NCBI GenBank assembly: GCA_026994225.1 | Contig: JALWRI010000088.1 | Location: forward strand, 1,458-65,457 | Reading direction: 5' to 3' | DNA length: 64,000 nucleotides | Origin: Gammaproteobacteria bacterium | Lineage (GTDB): Bacteria; Pseudomonadota; Gammaproteobacteria; GRL18 | Shown here: positions 46,293 through 53,354 of the stretch, piece after piece | Layout of the letters: each line of letters starts with the position of its first letter | How positions within the stretch are numbered: the first letter of the stretch is position 1 | Made by a program: the position numbers and the translations under genes | The notes under the pieces: model-generated | Databases searched by the model: none | Told to the model about the DNA's origin: nothing | The model's input: the letters and a program-made list of their open reading frames with translations, nothing else

Positions 46293-47984
46293 TTATGCTT
46301 CATCCTGCATGATAATAAATCCACAGGGACACTCTGTTTTACATAATCCACAACCTTTGCAATAATCATAATCAAATACATAATGACTACTATTACTAGC
46401 ATTTTCTTGTGTCTTTAAGATGGCTGAATCAGGACAAAATGTCCAACAATTATCACAGGCCATACAATTACCACATGATAAACAACGAGTTGCTTCTTTT
46501 TTAGCTTGTTCATCATTGAAACCGGTTTCTACTTCTGCACTCGCATCATTTTTACAGCGTTCTTCTACCGTTAAGGTAGCAGTATGTAAGCGAGGACTAG
46601 ACTCATAATAATGTAAATTAAGTTGTTCAACAGTAATCGTGGTTGTTTGGGTAGGATGAGGAAGAGGGGTATTTTGTAAAGTATGATGTATCGCTATAGC
46701 TGCTCTATAGCCATCTCCAATAGCACCACTTACCGTACCACTACTGCGTAAACACATATCTCCTCCGGCAAAGATATGGGGCTGATCTGTTTGACCATGT
46801 ACCGTAACAGGCATACCTTCTACCGTTGTCGATAAGTGTTCCAATGCCTTGAGATCAAGTTGTTGTCCTATCGCAGGGACAACTTGATCAACATGCAAAA
46901 CTGTTTCTGTACCACGAAAAGAAACCCGTTCGCTTCGTCCATCTGCATGTTGCATGGTTTGCATACGGGTCATTTCAACACCAATAACCTGTTCCCCGCG
47001 TAATAATAAACGTTGTATACCTCGCTGAGTATGTAATTGTACTCCTTCTTCTTCTGCTTGTATTATTTCACGAGGGATGGCATTCATCATATCGTTTTCA
47101 GAACTATCAGGATGGGCTTGATGCGTAATTAAATGCACTTCTTTTGCTCCGGCACGGCGTAAAATACGAGCTAAATCAATAGCGGTATTTCCTCCACCAA
47201 TCACTGCTAAACGATCGGGAATATCCAGTTTACCCAATGCAATCCATTCTTTTAACATATCCAGACCATTTTGCAAATGATGAGGAATAACCCCATCAAC
47301 TTGCCATTCACGGCTATTTTGTCGTCCTATGGCTAAAAATATTGCAGCATATTGAGGATGTAATTCTTCCAGGGAAAAATCACGACCAAGTTGCTTTTGT
47401 GCCTGAAAATCAATTCCAAGTGCTAAAATTCGTTCTATTTCTGCCTGTAAGGCATTGCGAGGAAGACGGTAAGGAGGGAGCGCAATTTGTAATAAACCTC
47501 CGGCAACGGGTAGATTATCAAAAATATCTACCTTATATCCTCGTTGTTTTAAATGGTATGCTGCGGATAATCCAGCAGGTCCTGCACCAATAATGGCTAT
47601 TTTTTCAACATGGCGAGTTTGAGATAATAAGGGATAGTTCCAACCGTGCTGTATAGCTTGCTCACCTAAATAACGTTCAATATGATGAATAGCGAGTGCT
47701 TCATCATATTGTCCTCGATTACAAGCCGTTTCACAGGGATGATGACACACTCGCCCGCTGACTCCAGGTAAGGGGTTAACGCTCACTAATGTTTCCCAGG
47801 CTTTTTGGATATGTCCTTCTGAAAAATATGCTAGCCAGGCTTGGGCATCTTCACCTGCCAGACAGGCATTATGACAAGGCGCAGAAAAATGTTGATGATA
47901 TGGCTTTTGAATGCGCCAAGAGCCAGTTTTATACATTTTTGCGGTATCTGCTTGGGCAAAAGCCCCTCGTGTTAAAATGGGCAT
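46293..47984 (-). CDS. GltD-type NAD(P)H/FAD oxidoreductase fused to a 2[4Fe-4S] ferredoxin
   Basis: The 563 residues begin with a GltD-like iron-sulfur domain (Cys37, Cys41, Cys80, Cys84, Cys88), then the FAD site GAGPAGLSAAYHL (133-145) and the NAD(P) site IGGGNTAIDLARIL near 262, ending in GQTDQPHIFAGGD. The C-terminal 65 residues add a two-cluster ferredoxin (CLSCGNCMACDNCWTFCP and CKGCGLCKTECPC). It is the last gene of the oxidoreductase operon. In phenylglyoxylate:NAD oxidoreductase a GltD-like subunit passes electrons to NAD, so this protein probably couples the TPP enzyme to NAD(P). It replaces the usual separate delta ferredoxin subunit. Confidence 0.87.
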   Translation of the reverse strand: MPILTRGAFAQADTAKMYKTGSWRIQKPYHQHFSAPCHNACLAGEDAQAWLAYFSEGHIQKAWETLVSVNPLPGVSGRVCHHPCETACNRGQYDEALAIHHIERYLGEQAIQHGWNYPLLSQTRHVEKIAIIGAGPAGLSAAYHLKQRGYKVDIFDNLPVAGGLLQIALPPYRLPRNALQAEIERILALGIDFQAQKQLGRDFSLEELHPQYAAIFLAIGRQNSREWQVDGVIPHHLQNGLDMLKEWIALGKLDIPDRLAVIGGGNTAIDLARILRRAGAKEVHLITHQAHPDSSENDMMNAIPREIIQAEEEGVQLHTQRGIQRLLLRGEQVIGVEMTRMQTMQHADGRSERVSFRGTETVLHVDQVVPAIGQQLDLKALEHLSTTVEGMPVTVHGQTDQPHIFAGGDMCLRSSGTVSGAIGDGYRAAIAIHHTLQNTPLPHPTQTTTITVEQLNLHYYESSPRLHTATLTVEERCKNDASAEVETGFNDEQAKKEATRCLSCGNCMACDNCWTFCPDSAILKTQENASNSSHYVFDYDYCKGCGLCKTECPCGFIIMQDEA

Positions 47985-48044
47985 ATTCAGAATTTCCTAT
48001 ACTAAGGTTAAGTTATTATTTTTTGTTTGATAGAGCTTATTAAC

Positions 48045-49037
48045 TTATGCCCAGTGTTTTCCTCTGCGGTGTACCAAGGCAGCGCCTCGAGTATCAAGTT
48101 TATCAGTGTGATCACTTTGCAATCCATAGACTTCAATATTATGATCAGCAAGGGCTTGTAAGTGTGCTAATTCTTCCTTCACTCGTTGATCTGCTTTTTT
48201 AAATAAATGTCGAAAACGTTGTTGTGCTTTAAGGTAAGCGGTAACAGGTTGAATATTACGAATAGGCATAACGTTTGCCAATGCGCCCCGTTCTAATTCG
48301 ATAACAGGAAATAATCCCGTTTCTACTGCAAGACGGGCAATAGCAATACTTTGTGAGCCATCATGTCCCCAACCTAAAGGACAAGGTGCATGGATTTGTA
48401 AAAAAGTAGGTCCTTCAATGTGCATAGCACGGCGTACTTTTTTGCGAATATCTGAAGGATAAGCAACCGAAGCGGTAGCAGCGTAAGGAATATGATGGGA
48501 GGCAATAATACTAATAATATCTTTTTTTAGATGTCGCTTACCCATGCGTGCTTTACCTGGTGGTGATGTATTGGTCATCGCCGCATGGGGAGTTGAACCA
48601 GAGCGTTGTACGCCAGTATTCATATAGGCTTCATTGTCATAGCAAATATATAAAATATTATGATCTCGTTCCAACATACCAGATAAAGCCTGAAAACCTA
48701 TATCAAATGTTCCTCCATCCCCTCCCATAGCAATTACCTTGCTAGATTTTCCTTGTGCCTTTAAAGCTGCTTCAATGCCTGAGGCAATAGCACCTGTATT
48801 TTCAAATAAAGAATGCATCCAAGGCACTTTCCAGGCAGATTCTGGCCAGGGAGTAGTAAAAATTTCTAAACACCCGGTAGCATTAGCGATCATAATATCA
48901 GGTCCGCTTGCTTCAGTGACTAAACGGGCAGCTAATGCTTGACCACAACCCAAACAAGCACGATGTCCTGGACTAATGCCTTGGTAACGAGGTTGTTGCT
49001 GACGTAATTGTTCTATAGGAATACTTACTTCGGTCAT
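48045..49037 (-). CDS. porB: 2-oxoacid:acceptor oxidoreductase beta (TPP-binding) subunit
   Basis: This 330-residue subunit binds thiamine diphosphate and one [4Fe-4S] cluster. The TPP/magnesium motif is GGDGGTFDIGFQALSG near 105-120 with YDNEAYMNTG. The cluster cysteines are 28, 31, 56 and 219 (ACLGC, TGCLEI, APCPLGWGHD), all present. The sequence is closest to pyruvate-type enzymes, but the substrate (pyruvate, 2-oxoglutarate or aryl glyoxylate) cannot be fixed. Its ATG overlaps the stop of the alpha gene by one base. Confidence 0.92.
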   Translation of the reverse strand: MTEVSIPIEQLRQQQPRYQGISPGHRACLGCGQALAARLVTEASGPDIMIANATGCLEIFTTPWPESAWKVPWMHSLFENTGAIASGIEAALKAQGKSSKVIAMGGDGGTFDIGFQALSGMLERDHNILYICYDNEAYMNTGVQRSGSTPHAAMTNTSPPGKARMGKRHLKKDIISIIASHHIPYAATASVAYPSDIRKKVRRAMHIEGPTFLQIHAPCPLGWGHDGSQSIAIARLAVETGLFPVIELERGALANVMPIRNIQPVTAYLKAQQRFRHLFKKADQRVKEELAHLQALADHNIEVYGLQSDHTDKLDTRGAALVHRRGKHWA

Positions 49038-50206
49038 TATCTATCCTCTTCAGGGAGTTTTTGTAAATCCACATCAAATATTTGAAAATAGGGGGGATGT
49101 GTGTCTTTACAGGCTTCAATTAATTGAGGATATATTTCAACAGGAATATCCCGTCCTCCCAAACCAATAGCAAAATTATGGATAATAGGAGGATTGTCAA
49201 GTGTGTGTAAAATAGATCGTACTTCAGTACCTAATATTCCACCACTGCCTAATGATAATGCACGTTCTAAGACAATCACATGCTTGGCATTCTCTATGGC
49301 AGCACAAATAGTTGCTGTGGGAAAAGGACGAAAACAACGTAATTTGATAAGACGACTAGGTAAATGAGTATATATTTCTTGTGCTTCTTCTAATGTTCCA
49401 AGTACTGAACCCAGGGCAATAATAGCAATATCTGCATCAGGATTACCTACTATACTGACTAATTTTCCTGCAGAACGGCCTACTATTTTTTCCCATGCCG
49501 TATCACTTTCAAGAATAACTTGTTGTGCATTTAATAATGCTTGATGATGTGCATGACGTGCTTCAGAATAATAATCAGGAGATAATAATGTTCCTGCAGA
49601 GTGGGGATGTTGTACATCGAGTTGCCGTGAAAACTGAAAATCAGGTAAAAAAGCATCAACCTGCCTGGCTTCAGGAATATCAATCATTTCCAGAGTATGA
49701 GTTAGAGTAAAACCATCAACACAGACCATTACAGGTAGTTCACAGGCTTCTGCGATGCGGTAGGCCTGAATAGTGGTATCAACGGCTTCTTGATTATTGG
49801 CACAGTATAATTGAATCCATCCAGCATCCCGTACTGCCATTGAATCTTGTTGATCATTCCAAATAGACAGCGGCGCAGAGATAGCTCGGTTGGCACAGGT
49901 TAATACTAAGGGAACTCGCATTCCAGCAATGTTATATAACACCTCAGCCATTAATAAAATACCTTGTGATGCACTAGCGGTATAACTACGAGAACCTGCC
50001 ATAGCAGCACCAAGTATGACTGAGGCAGCAGAAAATTCACTTTCTACACTGACAAATTCACATTTTAATTGAGCGTTAGCAACTAAACGAGAAAGATTTT
50101 CAACAATATGTGTTTGAGGCGTAATAGGATAGGCAGCAATCACCTGTGGACGACATAATGCAACCGCTTCTGCGATTGCTTGAGAACCTTCAAGAACTTT
50201 CTGCAT
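49037..50206 (-). CDS. porA: 2-oxoacid:acceptor oxidoreductase alpha subunit
   Basis: The 389-residue alpha subunit carries the active-site signature AAYPITPQTHIVE (24-36), EFVSVESEFSAASVILGAAM, and the TASASQGILLMAEVLYN block, followed by a domain II/III with the IIALGSVLGTLEEA nucleotide-type fold. These are hallmarks of the pyruvate:ferredoxin oxidoreductase alpha chain. It overlaps the gamma gene upstream by 17 bases and the beta gene downstream by one base, so the subunits are made together. Confidence 0.93.
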   Translation of the reverse strand: MQKVLEGSQAIAEAVALCRPQVIAAYPITPQTHIVENLSRLVANAQLKCEFVSVESEFSAASVILGAAMAGSRSYTASASQGILLMAEVLYNIAGMRVPLVLTCANRAISAPLSIWNDQQDSMAVRDAGWIQLYCANNQEAVDTTIQAYRIAEACELPVMVCVDGFTLTHTLEMIDIPEARQVDAFLPDFQFSRQLDVQHPHSAGTLLSPDYYSEARHAHHQALLNAQQVILESDTAWEKIVGRSAGKLVSIVGNPDADIAIIALGSVLGTLEEAQEIYTHLPSRLIKLRCFRPFPTATICAAIENAKHVIVLERALSLGSGGILGTEVRSILHTLDNPPIIHNFAIGLGGRDIPVEIYPQLIEACKDTHPPYFQIFDVDLQKLPEEDR

Positions 50207-50771
50207 GATGATGCTCCTGCCATTGTCCCGATTGAACCATTTTAGCGGCTTGATGAATAAGTTGTGTATTATTTTCTAATATTGTACCTGTAAACTTATG
50301 CTGTAATACATGTATTAATGTATCTATAGAAAAAAGTTGAGTCAAGGTTAAAAATGCTGAAAGTAAGGCAGTATTGGGTAATGGTTTACCTAAATATTGT
50401 TGTGCTAAATGGGTAGCAGGAACACTTGCACTATGCGTTATGGCTGTAGATGAATGAAATAATTGGGCTATCTCTTTTTTAGAATTAATCAGTATTTTAC
50501 CTTGTTCTAGTAAACCATCCGTAACCCCTGTAACATGGAGTAGGGCATCATCTTGAATAATAAGGTAATGAGGATATTGTACTTGAGAACGGCGTTTAAT
50601 AGGATTTTTAGCGATACGGACAAAAGCGGTAACAGGAGCACCTCGTCTTTCTGCGCCAAAGTTAGGGAATGCCTGACCGTAATACCCTGCTTCAAAAGCA
50701 ACCATTGCCAGCAAATTAGCTGCAACAACATTGCCTTGTCCCCCACGGCCATGAATACGAATTTCAATCAT
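50190..50771 (-). CDS. porG: 2-oxoacid:acceptor oxidoreductase gamma subunit
   Basis: The 193-residue gamma subunit begins IEIRIHGRGGQGNVVAANLL, the family signature, followed by GYYGQAFPNFGAERRGAPV and the conserved FVRI strand. It is the first gene of the operon, with an AGGATAG ribosome binding site. Order gamma-alpha-beta then flavoprotein on the minus strand. The divergent bioA gene starts 188 bases away. Confidence 0.92.
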   Translation of the reverse strand: MIEIRIHGRGGQGNVVAANLLAMVAFEAGYYGQAFPNFGAERRGAPVTAFVRIAKNPIKRRSQVQYPHYLIIQDDALLHVTGVTDGLLEQGKILINSKKEIAQLFHSSTAITHSASVPATHLAQQYLGKPLPNTALLSAFLTLTQLFSIDTLIHVLQHKFTGTILENNTQLIHQAAKMVQSGQWQEHHHAESS

Positions 50772-50959
50772 GATAACTATCCTGATATTTTTTTATTATT
50801 TACTGATATAACGCATAAATTGTGGTTAGCTCTGATAGAGTAAAAAACTATTTCTTCAGAATGTAGAATACGTTAGTTGACTGTGTAACCTCAGCTATTT
50901 ACTGTATTGTAATGTGATTATCAAGATTACTGCAACAGAAAAAAAGATAATAGAATGAT

Positions 50960-52249
50960 ATGAATGATAATTTGAAATTTGATAAACAACATATTTGGCA
51001 TCCTTATACCGCTATTGCAGATGAATTACCTATTTTTCAGGTAACACATGCTAAAGGTGTATATCTGTATTTAAGTAATGGAAAACGTTTAATTGATGGT
51101 ATGGCATCATGGTGGTCAGTAATACATGGGTATAATCATCCATATTTAAATCAAGCGATAAGCAAACAGTTGGAGAATATGGCGCATGTCATGTTTGGGG
51201 GATTAACGCATCAGCCAGCGATTGATTTAGCACAAACATTATTAGCGATTACTGATAAACGTTTAGATAAAATATTTTTTGCAGATTCTGGTTCGGTAGC
51301 TGTAGAAGTAGCAATGAAAATGGCATTGCAATATTTTTTTGCACAAGGGAAGCAGCAAAAACAGCAATTTTTAACAGTACGTTCAGGGTATCATGGTGAT
51401 ACTTTTGGTGCAATGTCAGTATGTGATCCAGTTACTGGTATGCATCATCTCTTTCAAGGAGTATTAGCACCACAACTCTTTGTACCTGCTCCATATAGTA
51501 TTACTGAGGATCATACCGATCATGCAGATATAGATGCGCTTGAAATGACCTTGAAAACACAGCATCATACTATTGCTGCGGTGATTATTGAACCTATAGT
51601 ACAAGGTGCTGGAGGGATGCGTATTTATCGAGCAGAGTATTTACAAGCGGTACGCAGGTTATGTAACCAGTACGAAGTGGTATTGATTTTTGATGAAATT
51701 GCAACCGGATTTGGACGTACCGGAAAACTATTTGCATACCAACATGCACAAGTAGTACCAGATATATTATGCTTGGGAAAAGCACTTACTGGTGGCTATA
51801 TGACACTTGCTGCGACCTTAACAACTGAACTAATAAGTAGTAGGATTTCAGCTTGTGGAGCGTTAATGCACGGTCCTACGTTTATGGCAAATCCTTTAGC
51901 GTGTGCAGTAGCCAATGCAAGTATTCAGCTATTATTAGCAAGTGATTGGGAACAAAAGGTATTAGCGATTGAGCAGCAGTTACAACAACAATTAATGCGT
52001 TGTGATCATTTATCCAGTGTACGGGAAGTCCGAGTTATTGGTGCAATAGGGGTGGTAGAAATGTATCAGGCAGTAGATATGCAAAGGATGCCAGAATATT
52101 TTGTTGAACAAAATGTATGGGTACGTCCTTTTGGTAAATTGGTATATATTATGCCGCCATATATTATTAGTAAAGAGCAATTAGAAATTTTGATAAATGC
52201 TATGTATAAGGTATTAGCGCAATATGGGGATTCTGCTCTCAATGAATAG
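50960..52249 (+). CDS. bioA: Adenosylmethionine-8-amino-7-oxononanoate aminotransferase
   Basis: BioA transfers an amino group from SAM to KAPA to make DAPA in biotin synthesis. The PLP lysine is Lys274 in LCLGKALTGGYM, the same number as in E. coli. The N-terminal KQHIWHPYTAI and DGMASWWSVIHGYNHP are BioA-specific, and FDEIATGFGRTGKLFA is the aminotransferase signature. At 429 residues the length is normal. It stands alone here, without bioB, F, C or D. No BirA operator was recognised upstream. Confidence 0.96.
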   Translation: MNDNLKFDKQHIWHPYTAIADELPIFQVTHAKGVYLYLSNGKRLIDGMASWWSVIHGYNHPYLNQAISKQLENMAHVMFGGLTHQPAIDLAQTLLAITDKRLDKIFFADSGSVAVEVAMKMALQYFFAQGKQQKQQFLTVRSGYHGDTFGAMSVCDPVTGMHHLFQGVLAPQLFVPAPYSITEDHTDHADIDALEMTLKTQHHTIAAVIIEPIVQGAGGMRIYRAEYLQAVRRLCNQYEVVLIFDEIATGFGRTGKLFAYQHAQVVPDILCLGKALTGGYMTLAATLTTELISSRISACGALMHGPTFMANPLACAVANASIQLLLASDWEQKVLAIEQQLQQQLMRCDHLSSVREVRVIGAIGVVEMYQAVDMQRMPEYFVEQNVWVRPFGKLVYIMPPYIISKEQLEILINAMYKVLAQYGDSALNE

Positions 52250-52297
52250 AAATAGGTGTTTTATATATTAATGTAATATAGGTTATTTTATTTATTA

Positions 52298-52321
52298 TAA
52301 TTTTAGTATATACTAAAATTA
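52298..52321. promoter_or_regulatory. 24-base perfect palindrome before a small gene
   Basis: A perfectly self-complementary 24-base sequence is centred between 52309 and 52310, with the core TTTTAGTATATACTAAAA. It lies 28 bases upstream of the 69-residue gene and 50 bases after bioA. A -10-like TATACT falls inside it. Perfect symmetry over 24 bases suggests an operator for a dimeric regulator overlapping the promoter; a simple AT-rich cruciform is the alternative. Confidence 0.55.
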
Positions 52322-52349
52322 ATTTTATCTATATTTAGGAGAATAAGCA

Positions 52350-52559
52350 ATGAAAGTGATGGTTTTTGGTTTAATGCTAGGATTGAGTGCGGGAATGTGG
52401 TTAGGGGTTAACCATAGTCAAGGGGATGTACTGTATGCTAACCCATTGGCAGATAAAAATTTGCCGGGGATTGAAAAATCATTAAAAACTACAGGTATGC
52501 AATTTGGCCAATTTTTAGAGCAAAGTGGTAAATCTATCCAAAATAAAATGCAAGGGTGA
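52350..52559 (+). CDS. Small exported or membrane-anchored protein of unknown function
   Basis: This 69-residue protein starts with a hydrophobic stretch (MVFGLMLGLSAGMWLGV), either an uncleaved membrane anchor or a signal peptide, followed by a short polar and amphipathic tail (IEKSLKTTGMQFGQFLEQSG). AGGAG lies at ideal spacing before the ATG, so it is very likely translated. I do not recognise the family. It has its own apparent regulatory region (a 24-base palindrome) and is followed by a strong hairpin terminator, so it looks like an independently controlled gene. Confidence 0.7.
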   Translation: MKVMVFGLMLGLSAGMWLGVNHSQGDVLYANPLADKNLPGIEKSLKTTGMQFGQFLEQSGKSIQNKMQG

Positions 52560-52584
52560 ATACTTGTCGACCATCATGTAGTTA

Positions 52585-52620
52585 TTTTAGCTCCTTTACC
52601 GTAATAAGCAGGAGCTAAAA
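52585..52620. terminator. Bidirectional hairpin terminator
   Basis: An 11-base perfect stem TTTTAGCTCCT / AGGAGCTAAAA encloses a 14-base loop. The flanking T and A runs make it a rho-independent terminator in both directions. It lies between the convergent stops of the 69-residue plus-strand gene and the minus-strand CDGSH gene. Confidence 0.85.
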
Positions 52621-52633
52621 ACAGGGCTATAAG

Positions 52634-52870
52634 TTAATTTTTATGTGCGCCATCACACAGTGGCGCATTTGCTGTTATTTTACACCCACAAAATCCCACT
52701 TTTTTGGATTCGCTTGCTTTATATACAATCGGTTTAAAATCACTACCTTTATGTGATCCATCGCAAAATGGCTGTTGTGTGCTTTTTCCACAACTACACC
52801 AGTAATAGCTTTTACCGGCTTCTACATCAACAATATAGGGTTTATCTGAAACTCTGATCGGTTTATCCAT
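52634..52870 (-). CDS. Tandem CDGSH iron-sulfur protein
   Basis: The 78-residue protein has two mitoNEET-type motifs: WCSCGKSTQQPFCDGSH and GFCGCKITANAPLCDGAH. Each gives three cysteines and one histidine for a labile [2Fe-2S] cluster. Tandem CDGSH proteins of this size are common in bacteria and archaea, with suspected roles in iron or redox handling. It has no membrane segment. It follows the thioredoxin gene by 41 bases on the same strand, consistent with a redox pair. Confidence 0.93.
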   Translation of the reverse strand: MDKPIRVSDKPYIVDVEAGKSYYWCSCGKSTQQPFCDGSHKGSDFKPIVYKASESKKVGFCGCKITANAPLCDGAHKN

Positions 52871-52911
52871 AGGTTTTTTCCTGTTAATTATGTGATTTAT
52901 GGTGAATGTTG

Positions 52912-53286
52912 TTAATCGGGATAAGGTAAATGAGTATGTTTAGTTATAAAATCATAGATATAGCGTGCTGGTTTGGCACCGCTAAAACGGGCAATTTCCT
53001 TGTGTTGTTGAAATAATATTAAAGTGGGAAAGCCCCTCACCGTATATTGACCTGCTATTTTCATATTATCGCCTTCATCGACCTCTATTTTGGCTAAGAG
53101 TAATTGACCTTGATAATGATGAATTACTTGTTCTAATACGGGAGCTATCATAATACAAGGGGAACACCAATCTGCCCATAAATCTACTAGGATGGGTTGT
53201 TTTTCTGATGCCAGTAAGACTTTTTTTTCAAAGTCTGGTAAATCAACAGAAAAGATAAAAGGGGGATTATTATTAAAAATAGACAT
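52912..53286 (-). CDS. Thioredoxin-like protein with WCSPC active site
   Basis: The 124-residue single thioredoxin domain has the active site DLWADWCSPCIMIAPVLE, cysteines 41 and 44, and the cis-proline segment VRGFPTLILFQQ. The dipeptide between the cysteines is Ser-Pro rather than the Gly-Pro of TrxA, which would alter redox potential. There is no signal peptide, so it is cytosolic. The GAKPARYIYDFI C-terminus is thioredoxin-like. It lies between the kinase gene and the CDGSH gene. Confidence 0.92.
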   Translation of the reverse strand: MSIFNNNPPFIFSVDLPDFEKKVLLASEKQPILVDLWADWCSPCIMIAPVLEQVIHHYQGQLLLAKIEVDEGDNMKIAGQYTVRGFPTLILFQQHKEIARFSGAKPARYIYDFITKHTHLPYPD

Positions 53287-53354
53287 AATAAATGGTATCT
53301 AATATTAAAAGCAATTATTGCAGGTATGATAGCAAGAAATAGCTAAAATAAAAA

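Noticed and set aside
50772-50959. Possible BirA operator or riboswitch upstream of bioA
   Set aside because: Only one half of a TTGTAAACC-like motif (TGTGTAACC) is visible, with no mirrored half at the required distance, and no conserved aptamer pattern was seen.
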